In this document: positions 23,252 to 29,929 of the stretch, one piece after another
Position numbering within the stretch: position 1 is the first letter of the stretch
Layout of the letters: each line of letters starts with the position of its first letter
Source of the DNA: Lactobacillaceae bacterium
GTDB lineage: Bacteria; Bacillota; Bacilli; Lactobacillales; Lactobacillaceae
DNA length: 30,481 bases
NCBI GenBank assembly: GCA_031261865.1
Contig: JAISIV010000066.1
Coordinates: forward strand, 1 to 30,481
Direction: 5' to 3'
The notes under the pieces: model-generated
Seen by the model: only the letters and a program-made list of their open reading frames with translations
Database searches by the model: none
What the model was told of the DNA's origin: nothing
Position numbers and translations under genes: made by a program

Positions 23252-23878
23252 TTATTTAAAGAATCGATTAGCACCATCATTGATTCTATTGGAATACTTG
23301 TTCATATCCCAGAAAGCTGACTTAGCAACGCCAATCAAATTCGTATCTTTAACGTAGCCATAGGTCCTACTGTCAATCGTATTTTCACGATTATCATTCA
23401 GAATAAAGTAACTGTTCTTAGCAACCGTCTGAGAATTACGGTCAGACTTTGGCCAATTTAAATTGGTAGAAAGCGTTTGAAGTGTCCAGCCAGTATTAAT
23501 ACCTAAACCAGTCGCAGATAGAACATTTTTTTCAATATACCAATCTCTGACAGTTCGACCATTAACCATGAGCTTATTATCGACAAACGAAACTTTATCT
23601 CCTGGCAACCCGATGATACGGCCGGTCAATTTTTTGATATCGCTATTTTGACGAAGCTTAGAATTGGTCTTGTAAGCAACAATTGTTCCACGTGAAACAT
23701 TGGTTGGAGAAATCGGTTGAACCAGGATCATTTGATTATTGCTAATAGTTGGATACATCTGATTCCCCTCCACTCTATAAAGTGAAGCGTAATTTGAGCG
23801 AAGAAAAACCGTAACCAAAATACCAATGACTGCGGGAATTAACCAAAATTTTATAGTTTTAGTAAGTGTCTTTTTCAT
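23252..23878 (-). CDS. Signal peptidase I paralog lacking catalytic Ser and Lys
   Basis: A 208-aa membrane protein with one N-terminal helix (about 10-27) and the type I signal peptidase fold blocks. The catalytic Ser position of G-(D/N)-S-M is Gln40 (VEGNQMYPT, codon CAG), and the catalytic Lys position before RIIGLPGD is Gly86. The usual GDNR box is NDNR at 161-164. It should be proteolytically inactive. It follows the active-looking paralog by two bases in the same operon. The frame is intact and structural motifs are kept, so it may regulate or partner the active enzyme, as suggested for the similar inactive SpsA beside SpsB in Staphylococcus. A parS site lies inside the gene. Confidence 0.88.
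   Translation of the reverse strand: MKKTLTKTIKFWLIPAVIGILVTVFLRSNYASLYRVEGNQMYPTISNNQMILVQPISPTNVSRGTIVAYKTNSKLRQNSDIKKLTGRIIGLPGDKVSFVDNKLMVNGRTVRDWYIEKNVLSATGLGINTGWTLQTLSTNLNWPKSDRNSQTVAKNSYFILNDNRENTIDSRTYGYVKDTNLIGVAKSAFWDMNKYSNRINDGANRFFK
23684..23699. promoter_or_regulatory. parS site 3, inside the signal peptidase paralog
   Basis: TGTTCCACGTGAAACA matches the other common parS variant (one base different from sites 1 and 2). It lies within coding sequence, at about codons 60-65 of the signal peptidase paralog. Confidence 0.92.
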
Positions 23879-23880
23879 AA

Positions 23881-24513
23881 TTAATTAGCAAAGAAGTTTT
23901 TCCAAACTAAGTTGACGTCTTGTCGATCTTCACTCCAAGGGAAGACGAAGGTCACGCCAAGAACGTTTTCTTTCTTAACGAAGCCGAAGTATCTCGAATC
24001 TTCGGAAACTTGACGGTTGTCTCCAAGTACAAAGTAGTTATCTGCAGGGACCTTAGTAGCATACCCATCATTCCAATGAGAATTACCAGAGACAAACTTC
24101 GAACCTTCAGAAGAAAGTGATTGTAAATCCCAAGTTCCGGTTCCAGTCGTTTTATTGACTGAAGTTAAGTAAGAGTTATTAATTTTCTTACCGTTAACAT
24201 AGATAGTTCCGTTATCGGAGCGAATGGTATCACCAGGAAGACCAATAACACGCTTAATGTAATAACGAGACTTTTGGCCTGCATCCAATTCAACACCTGG
24301 ATCTTCACCCACAGCATTAAAAGCAATTACAGAGCCTCGATGAATAGTGGCCGTACGAATAGCAGAGACCTTTTGGCCGCTAACTAAGGTATTCAACATC
24401 GAATCTCCATTAACCGTAACTGGCAAGTAGACGAACATTCTTATTAGTAGAGCAGCAAATAAACCAATAGCGATTGGAATGACCCAACCAAGGATATTTC
24501 TCATCGACTTCAT
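23881..24513 (-). CDS. lepB: Signal peptidase I
   Basis: Membrane-anchored serine-lysine protease that removes Sec signal peptides, 210 aa. One N-terminal membrane helix (about 9-28) is followed by the catalytic Ser38 in VNGDSM, the general base Lys87 in YYIKRVIGLPGD and the conserved box GDNRQVSEDSR (164-174). Its ATG overlaps the yidC TGA (ATGA), so it is part of the rnpA-yidC operon; linking membrane insertase and signal peptidase on one transcript is notable. The next gene is an inactive paralog. Confidence 0.93.
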   Translation of the reverse strand: MKSMRNILGWVIPIAIGLFAALLIRMFVYLPVTVNGDSMLNTLVSGQKVSAIRTATIHRGSVIAFNAVGEDPGVELDAGQKSRYYIKRVIGLPGDTIRSDNGTIYVNGKKINNSYLTSVNKTTGTGTWDLQSLSSEGSKFVSGNSHWNDGYATKVPADNYFVLGDNRQVSEDSRYFGFVKKENVLGVTFVFPWSEDRQDVNLVWKNFFAN

Positions 24514-25370
24514 TTTTTATTCCTCAACTTTCTCTTCTTCTTTTCAATGGCACGATGAGCAGCGATTTCAGCTGCTTTCTTTTCGCGACGTTCGCGACGC
24601 ATTTTAAAAGGATTCTGCAAGAAATACGTTTGAACAGCTTGATAGAAGTTTCCAACAACCCAATACAAAGAAAGGGCGGTTGGGAATGACAAAGCAGTAA
24701 AGAAAATAATAACTGGGAAGATATAAGGCATAGCCTTTGTAAATCCTGGTGCATTTTCAGTTGATGCCATACTCATCCAAGAACTAACAAAGGTGAAGAG
24801 GGCTGCCAAAATTGGAAGAACGAAATAAGGATCTGTTCCACCTAATTGGAACCATAAGAATGAACCTTGACGTAATTCGGGTGTCTGATAAATAGCCCAA
24901 TACAAAGCCATCAAGATTGGCAATTGAATAAGTAAGGGTAGCAATGAAGCGTAAGGATTAACGCCATACTTCTTATAAACAGCATTAGTTTCCGCTTGCA
25001 TGGCTTGCATCGAAGCGGAATCTCTTTTACCACGATATTTTTCTTGAATTGGTTTGATCTCGGGAGTTGCCAAAGACATATTCTTCGATGAACCAACTTG
25101 ATAAATCATCAATGGAAGGACGAACGTACGAGCTAAAATCGTGAAAACAATAATTCCGATTCCGAATGAATTACCAAAGATTGAAGAGATACCAAGAATT
25201 GATTTAGAGAAGAACTCGACAATCCAAGCGAACCATCCCGTATAGTCTTTTTCGGGATGTCCGAAAAAGGAAGTGATAATAATTAAGACCAAGGCAATAG
25301 CTGATGTAATTAGAGAAGGTACTCCTGCTTTTTCAACAAAATGCTTGAATCCCTTTGTTATTTTATTCAT
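24510..25370 (-). CDS. yidC: YidC/Oxa1 membrane protein insertase
   Basis: Inserts membrane proteins with or without SecYEG, 286 aa. After an N-terminal helix (about 18-36) comes a five-helix core; ILARTFVLPLM carries the conserved groove Arg. The coiled-coil loop (EIKPIQEKYRGKRD...) and a very basic C-terminal tail (RRERREKKAAEIAAH, KKKRKLRNKK) for ribosome contact are clear. Gram-positive YidC1 proteins usually have a lipobox Cys after the first helix; none is seen here. It overlaps rnpA by 8 bases and lepB by 4. Confidence 0.95.
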   Translation of the reverse strand: MNKITKGFKHFVEKAGVPSLITSAIALVLIIITSFFGHPEKDYTGWFAWIVEFFSKSILGISSIFGNSFGIGIIVFTILARTFVLPLMIYQVGSSKNMSLATPEIKPIQEKYRGKRDSASMQAMQAETNAVYKKYGVNPYASLLPLLIQLPILMALYWAIYQTPELRQGSFLWFQLGGTDPYFVLPILAALFTFVSSWMSMASTENAPGFTKAMPYIFPVIIFFTALSFPTALSLYWVVGNFYQAVQTYFLQNPFKMRRERREKKAAEIAAHRAIEKKKRKLRNKK

Positions 25371-25716
25371 TTAATACTCCTAAGTTTTTGAATATATGTA
25401 CCAGTTGTTTTTGTGCTTCGTGCTGCTCAATTCCGTTAGTAGTGGGCCTTGCGATAACGACCATATCTATATTGGAATCAATTTGTTCTTCTAAATTCAT
25501 CAACGAAGCTCGAATGCGTCGTTTTACCCAAACACGTTCATGAGCTTTACCGACTTTCTTACTAACTGATAACCCTGCACGCCAGTGCCCAAGAGTAGAA
25601 TCCTCTCGTTTTTTTATATAGACAATAAAAAAGCGGTTAGCATACGAATGTCTAGCCTCAATAATCTCTTTAAAATCCAGATCACGTTTTATTCGATTGG
25701 TTTTAGAAATACCCAT
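25363..25716 (-). CDS. rnpA: RNase P protein component
   Basis: Protein subunit of RNase P, which trims tRNA 5' ends; 117 aa. The family motif is VWVKRRIRASL (RNR-type motif), preceded by LSVSKKVGKAHERV. The gene follows rpmH, as in nearly all bacteria. There is no ribosome binding site: the ATG follows a T-rich stretch left by the terminator between rpmH and rnpA. Its stop overlaps the yidC start. Confidence 0.96.
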   Translation of the reverse strand: MGISKTNRIKRDLDFKEIIEARHSYANRFFIVYIKKREDSTLGHWRAGLSVSKKVGKAHERVWVKRRIRASLMNLEEQIDSNIDMVVIARPTTNGIEQHEAQKQLVHIFKNLGVLNE

Positions 25717-25723
25717 AAAAATA

Positions 25724-25751
25724 CAAAAAAAGCACCCGATTGACAGGTGCT
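25724..25751 (-). terminator. Terminator between rpmH and rnpA
   Basis: AGCACC and GGTGCT form a 6-bp stem followed by seven T on the minus strand, ending 8 bases before the rnpA start. It may let only part of the rpmH transcripts continue, giving much more L34 than RnpA. Confidence 0.82.
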
Positions 25752-25756
25752 AGTTA

Positions 25757-25891
25757 TTAAGCCGCTAATACTTTGCGGCCCTTAGCACGACGGCGTGCCA
25801 ATACCTTGCGACCATTTGAAGTACTCATGCGTTTACGGAATCCGTGAACACGTTGAGTATGGCGCTTTTTTGGTTGATAAGTTCTTTTCAT
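25757..25891 (-). CDS. rpmH: 50S ribosomal protein L34
   Basis: 44-aa basic ribosomal protein, starting MKRTYQPKKRH and containing the diagnostic HGFRKRMSTSNGRKVLARRR. GGAGA lies about 9 bases before ATG. It is the first gene of rpmH-rnpA-yidC and marks the origin region. Confidence 0.98.
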   Translation of the reverse strand: MKRTYQPKKRHTQRVHGFRKRMSTSNGRKVLARRRAKGRKVLAA

Positions 25892-25989
25892 ATGCGTGTC
25901 TCCAATTTAGAATAGACAAAAATAAATACCTAGTTATGTTATCACTAAAACCAGCTCAACACAATGATCGACAAGATTAAAATCGTTAA

Positions 25990-27672
25990 TTACTTAATAG
26001 TTTGATCATTTATAAACTGACGATATTTTTCATGCGTACGCAACAGATCTCCATGTTTTCCAAAACCAGTAATTTTCTTTTCATCAACAAAAAATATTGT
26101 GTCTGAGTCTTGAATGGTCGACAATCTATGTGCGACTGCAATGATAGTTTTATTACCCTTTGAAAACTCGTTGAGTGCCTTGTTAATTTTGAATTCAGAT
26201 TCTGAATCTAAGGCACTGGTAGCTTCATCCAAAATCAAAAACGGGGTATTTCTTAACATTGCGCGGGCAATTTGAATTCTTTGTTTTTGACCTCCTGAGA
26301 AATTACCTCCAGACTCAGATACTGACAAGTTAAGCCCATTACCTTGTATATCCAGCTCATCGAAAAGTTGTGCTTTTTTTAAAGCATGTTCAATATCCTC
26401 GTCCGATACCTCATCGCTTACGCCTAACAAAAGATTCTCCTTTAAAGTGCCTTGGAACAAATAGTCTTCTTGGCTAACTACAGAGAATTTCGATCGCCAT
26501 GCGTTGAGATTAACAACTCTGGCGTCAACTTTGCCCATCTTTAGATTTCCAGAGGTAGGGGCGTATAAACGAGAAACCAGGTTAATTAATGTTGTTTTCC
26601 CACCACCAGAAGGTCCAACGAACGCAATTTTTTTATTAAGTGGAATCTGCAAAGTCACATTTTCTAAAATTAGATCATTTTCATATGAGAAATAGATATC
26701 TTCCAATCGTATGTCCCCATCTTCTAATTCACCGACGCCTGAAGCAATGTTTTCATCTGGAGTTTCAAATATCTTTTCAACTGCTGAAACTGAGGACCTG
26801 GCTTTAGAAAGGTCGTTGAAAAAATTCGCAATATTACTAAACGGATTCAGTAGCTGAAATAGATAAATTAGAAAAGATACAAGCGTTCCAATAGAGAGTG
26901 TATTAGCAGCAACTCTTTTCCCACCATATAGGAAAATTATTCCGACTGTTGCAAAAATAACGGCATACATAACTGGAGTAACAAAGGAAGCTACCAAATC
27001 ACTTTTGACTGAGTTTTTATAAATTAAGTTAGTGTTATCCTCCATTTTTAAATTAAATTTTATCTGTGCATTATTAAGTTTAATGGCTTTAATATTCTTA
27101 AAAGATTCCGCTATAAATGAGTTATTAATAGCAGCCAAATGCCTGGCATTTTCTTCCAGTTTACCCATCAGACTTCCAAAGGGAGTGATTAGTAGGAACA
27201 TGATAGGTAACATGACAATTACGACCAAAGTTAGTTTCCAATCAAGATAAAAGAGCGCGGAAACAGAACTGATGATAGTAGCTAGTCCGATAACCATTGA
27301 TGGGAATGACTGAGTTTGAAATTCCTTAATAGCACTTAAGTCATTTGATTCATGTGTGCTCAATTCAACAGAATTATGAATATCAAAAAAACTAGAAGGT
27401 AGCAACAGACTTTTCCGATATAGCTCTCTAGTGGTGTTTTTGATATTTTGTTCTGAGTTTCTACTTAGTAAGAAGGTCCCTAATAACGAAAGAATAATTT
27501 GAATAATGAATAAGCTAATTAGAATCAAAATAGCTTCAATCTGTACTTGGGAACCGTCAATGATATTTCGAATTTGAAGAGGTATAAAAATACTACTCAT
27601 ACCAGCCAGAATAGCCAAAAAAATACCAAAAACGAAATTCAGCGATATGTTGATTAATTTAATCTTTGTCAT
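25990..27672 (-). CDS. ABC exporter of the oriC-side peptide cassette
   Basis: Fused membrane-ATPase exporter of 560 aa (ABCB/MsbA type). Six transmembrane helices fill the first ~310 residues. The ATPase has Walker A GPSGGGKTT, a signature FSGGQKQRIQIARAM (Phe instead of Leu), Walker B FLILDEATSALD and AHRLSTI. No C39 peptidase domain is present, so it would export without cleaving a double-glycine leader. I chose ATG 27672 because GGAG lies 7 bases upstream; the open frame extends to 27711 inside the previous gene. It overlaps that gene by 14 bases and is last of four genes. It is a relative of the exporter at 10789-12477. No terminator is visible before rpmH. Confidence 0.9.
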   Translation of the reverse strand: MTKIKLINISLNFVFGIFLAILAGMSSIFIPLQIRNIIDGSQVQIEAILILISLFIIQIILSLLGTFLLSRNSEQNIKNTTRELYRKSLLLPSSFFDIHNSVELSTHESNDLSAIKEFQTQSFPSMVIGLATIISSVSALFYLDWKLTLVVIVMLPIMFLLITPFGSLMGKLEENARHLAAINNSFIAESFKNIKAIKLNNAQIKFNLKMEDNTNLIYKNSVKSDLVASFVTPVMYAVIFATVGIIFLYGGKRVAANTLSIGTLVSFLIYLFQLLNPFSNIANFFNDLSKARSSVSAVEKIFETPDENIASGVGELEDGDIRLEDIYFSYENDLILENVTLQIPLNKKIAFVGPSGGGKTTLINLVSRLYAPTSGNLKMGKVDARVVNLNAWRSKFSVVSQEDYLFQGTLKENLLLGVSDEVSDEDIEHALKKAQLFDELDIQGNGLNLSVSESGGNFSGGQKQRIQIARAMLRNTPFLILDEATSALDSESEFKINKALNEFSKGNKTIIAVAHRLSTIQDSDTIFFVDEKKITGFGKHGDLLRTHEKYRQFINDQTIK

Positions 27673-28303
27673 TTTTATTCTCCAAAATGGATTTAACCAA
27701 TAATTCATCAAAGTTCGATGTGCGAGTATAGTGTAATTTCGGGTGCTTACTGCTTAAAAGTTTTAAAAGTCTTTCGGTGCTGTTATCGACATTGAGAATT
27801 CCTAGCAATTCACCTAGCTTTTCTCTTGCGAATAATTTAAATTCCCCATCAAAAGTAGCAAGTTGAAGAATTAAAAACTGTAGGTTTTCTTCAACTGAAT
27901 ACGGGGAACGTTGGTTCTCCGACTGAGAAATCAGGGTTAGAAAAATTTCTTGGTCTTTCGGATCGTTGTTTTGGTGGTTAATAAATCTTAGCCACAAATC
28001 GTCATAGTACGTGCCATCATAAATGTTTGCCTGTTTAGAACTAAATACCTCTTCAACCTCATGCGATTCTACTTGAAGATAATCCAACACAGACCTCAAA
28101 TATCTAATTTGGTTTCTAGTTAATTGTTTTAAGGATTCAACATTGTGAAAAAAAGAATTTTTAAAGAAGAAAGAGGTGAATGGTAACTCCTGATAATTAA
28201 AAATTTGTTGATAAATTATTATTTTTTGTGCAGCAATGATGAGAAAATCCGCTGTAACCCCATTTTGAAAGCGGTTAATCAACGCTGTTGAATTATTTTT
28301 CAT
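27659..28303 (-). CDS. Unknown protein of the oriC-side cassette (214 aa)
   Basis: I do not recognise this protein. It is 214 aa, mostly helical in appearance and rich in Leu, Phe, Asn and Gln, with aromatic clusters (FTSFFFKNSFFHN near 42-54). No signal peptide, obvious membrane helix or catalytic motif stands out. Its ATG overlaps the preceding gene by 11 bases and its end overlaps the exporter gene, so the three proteins are made together. Position between a small peptide gene and an exporter suggests a maturation or immunity role; that is inference only. Confidence 0.8.
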   Translation of the reverse strand: MKNNSTALINRFQNGVTADFLIIAAQKIIIYQQIFNYQELPFTSFFFKNSFFHNVESLKQLTRNQIRYLRSVLDYLQVESHEVEEVFSSKQANIYDGTYYDDLWLRFINHQNNDPKDQEIFLTLISQSENQRSPYSVEENLQFLILQLATFDGEFKLFAREKLGELLGILNVDNSTERLLKLLSSKHPKLHYTRTSNFDELLVKSILENKNDKD

Positions 28304-29087
28304 ACTTATCGATTAGTCCTAAAAAAATGAATAAAACAATGAATGTGTGGTAGACATCTTTGCCGTCGTTTTGAGGGTTTAACATTTGAAGTTTACTTGT
28401 TGGTTTTTGTTCACCATATTCCTCGACAAACTCATCAATTGTTTTTTTATACTCCTCAGACCACACTTCACTCAAATTCCCGTTTAGGGAAGCAACGATT
28501 AATATCTCTGCAAGAATATCAACCAAATTGACAGAATTAAATAAAGCATTGGCTCTGAAAATTATTCCCTTTAGCTGTTGAGAAACATATTCAGAATCGA
28601 GCCGGGATAATTTGCGTCGGCCAAAACTACTTAAGTAGAATACCTGATGGGTAAACGCATAAAAATCGGGGGCATCGAAATTTTTGGAATCTAGCCTTTC
28701 TTTCAGAATCAATTTACGGTCAGCGAAATCAAACCCGTCTTCTGGTTTCTGATAAGAATATCTCTCCAACGCCTTTTGATCGTCAAGTGGGATAAATTCA
28801 GGAACATTGGCAATTAAGTTTTTGCCGGTAAGTCCCTTAAAATCTGTAGCGCTAAGAATCAATCTTAAGTCATTATTTAAAGGACTGTTTAAAGAATTAA
28901 TTCTTTTTATATTCCTTGGATTTAGGAGGTTTTGTTTAAGATCTTCGATATCAGAATCATAAAAAAATAACGAAACTACTGAAAGTTCCGCTAAAGGTTT
29001 CACACTCCGTTGAAAAAGTAGGTAATAACTTACTACTGACTCCAGATTATTTAAAATCCATTTTTTTACGAGTGCTTGTGTATCCAT
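28293..29087 (-). CDS. Unknown protein of the oriC-side cassette (264 aa), possibly DUF6895-like
   Basis: A 264-aa protein without recognised catalytic fold. Notable blocks are THQVFYLSSFGRR (146-158), VDILAEILIVASL (189-201) and VYHTFIVLFIFLG (245-257). These remind me of the DUF6895 pattern (a TH-x-x-FY-x-x-x-FG block, then DLL-x-E and YHT), but this is recollection and should be treated as weak. I start at ATG 29087, three bases after the small peptide's stop; a TTG two codons earlier is possible. Likely co-translated with the peptide. Function unknown; a peptide-processing or modification role would fit context. Confidence 0.8.
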   Translation of the reverse strand: MDTQALVKKWILNNLESVVSYYLLFQRSVKPLAELSVVSLFFYDSDIEDLKQNLLNPRNIKRINSLNSPLNNDLRLILSATDFKGLTGKNLIANVPEFIPLDDQKALERYSYQKPEDGFDFADRKLILKERLDSKNFDAPDFYAFTHQVFYLSSFGRRKLSRLDSEYVSQQLKGIIFRANALFNSVNLVDILAEILIVASLNGNLSEVWSEEYKKTIDEFVEEYGEQKPTSKLQMLNPQNDGKDVYHTFIVLFIFLGLIDKYEK

Positions 29088-29089
29088 TT

Positions 29090-29266
29090 TCAATAATTGA
29101 ACTCAACAAGTGGTTTGTTTACAGGATTTGAACCATCTTCAATCCATTGAACAACAAGGTATTTGTACTTCCCACCACCGTAAAGAAGACCTCCAAATTC
29201 TCGGTTAACTCCAACCAAGTCGTCTTCAGTAAACTTTTCAGTATATCCAAATTTAAATTGTTTCAT
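29090..29266 (-). CDS. 58-aa peptide, candidate precursor of the oriC-side cassette
   Basis: Small ORF, 58 codons, with an excellent AAGGAG 7 bases before ATG. The sequence begins MKQFKFGYTEKFTEDD, has a Gly-rich centre (FGGLLYGGG, 24-32), then KYKYLVVQW, and ends PLVEFNY. It has no Cys and no membrane helix; seven Gly and many aromatics sit in the C-terminal two thirds. It is directly followed by two unknown proteins and an ABC exporter, the usual layout of a secreted-peptide or RiPP-like cassette. A GG pair at 25-26 is present but the preceding residues fit the double-glycine leader consensus poorly. It could instead be a small structural protein. Confidence 0.75.
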   Translation of the reverse strand: MKQFKFGYTEKFTEDDLVGVNREFGGLLYGGGKYKYLVVQWIEDGSNPVNKPLVEFNY

Positions 29267-29296
29267 TCTTGTTCTCCTTGATATTGGTTTTGGGTC

Positions 29297-29350
29297 CTAC
29301 TGATACAAAAAAAGACCAATAGAACACAAATGATGTGTCCTATTGGTCAT
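29297..29350 (-). CDS. 17-codon ORF overlapping the upstream terminator (candidate leader peptide)
   Basis: The frame MTNRTHHLCSIGLFLYQ starts at the base of the terminator stem and stops 30 bases before the peptide gene. Its coding sequence covers both arms of the hairpin and the T-run. No ribosome binding site is seen. If translated, a ribosome on it would prevent the terminator from folding. It could also be a chance frame. Confidence 0.35.
   Translation of the reverse strand: MTNRTHHLCSIGLFLYQ
29307..29348 (-). terminator. Strong terminator upstream of the peptide cassette
   Basis: 15-base arms (GACCAATAGGACACA against its complement, one mismatch) with a short loop are followed by seven T on the minus strand. 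Upstream on this strand there is only oriC and a candidate promoter, no gene, so it likely acts as an attenuator of the cassette or stops a short transcript. Confidence 0.85.
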
Positions 29351-29368
29351 GGCCGCTTGAACACATTA

Positions 29369-29377
29369 AATATAACA
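29369..29377 (-). promoter_or_regulatory. Extended -10 promoter candidate upstream of the attenuator
   Basis: TGTTATATT on the minus strand is a good extended -10 element; -35 matches are poor. A transcript from here would start near 29362 and meet the terminator within about 20 bases. No comparable promoter lies between the terminator and the peptide gene. Confidence 0.45.
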
Positions 29378-29589
29378 TAAATTCGTAATGATTTAACAGC
29401 AAAAAACAGAACAAACACAATGATAATAAGGGTTTTAAGGAAATATTAACCTTATACACAGTTTCACAAAAAGCCCCTAAAATCAACAAGAGGACTAAAT
29501 ACAAACTTCCAATTCAAGAGGACTTATGTTTTAGCGTCAAGTTTTCGGTAAGAAAAGTGTGAAGTTTGTGTGTCTTCCAAAGAATTTTT

Positions 29590-29598
29590 TTATCCACA
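29590..29598 (+). promoter_or_regulatory. DnaA box, perfect consensus
   Basis: TTATCCACA on the plus strand, followed by AAACCACG. Confidence 0.9.
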
Positions 29599-29717
29599 AA
29601 ACCACGAACTGTTGTGTGAAAAAGGTTAAGAAAAGATAAAGAAAAAACGGGATAACCACAGGGTTTCAACAAGTTTTCCACAAATTCACAGGTTGTGCAC
29701 AGTTTTGAATTCACACC

Positions 29718-29726
29718 TGTGGATAA
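29718..29726 (-). promoter_or_regulatory. DnaA box, perfect consensus, inverted
   Basis: TGTGGATAA on the plus strand, i.e. TTATCCACA on the minus strand, facing the box at 29590. Confidence 0.9.
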
Positions 29727-29929
29727 TGTGTAAAAGTCCAACAAACGGCACCACTACAAGGTTTATTATTGTGTAAAACTGTGGAAAGTGGTGTGAATTG
29801 TCTAAAATCGCATGAGTTATGCACTTATCGGTGCAAAAGAGTTTTAATAAGGTGTTAATACGCCGGATTGTGTTGTCCACAGCCTGTTGAAAACTTCGTC
29901 GTGAGGCCTTAAATTAATACATATCAACT

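Larger units (their letters stand above)
29452..29881. other. oriC: Chromosomal replication origin region (oriC)
   Basis: The gene-free stretch 29351-29929 upstream of dnaA holds a cluster of DnaA boxes. Perfect copies are TTATCCACA at 29590-29598 and, inverted, TGTGGATAA at 29718-29726. One-mismatch copies are TTATACACA (29452-29460), TTTTCCACA (29674-29682) and TTGTCCACA (29873-29881). Weaker ones include CCACAG/TGTGGAAAG-type matches at about 29780. Together with dnaA and rpmH this marks oriC. I could not place an unwinding element with confidence; it may lie downstream of dnaA. Confidence 0.9.

Noticed and set aside
27673..27711. Longer N-terminus of the second ABC exporter
   Set aside because: It lies within the preceding gene and precedes the clear GGAG site used for ATG 27672.
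29090..29266. 58-aa peptide as a classical double-glycine bacteriocin
   Set aside because: The residues before Gly25-Gly26 do not fit the leader consensus and the exporter has no C39 peptidase domain.
29514..29880. Minus ORFs of 64 and 76 codons across oriC
   Set aside because: They run through DnaA boxes; no start context or protein-like composition.
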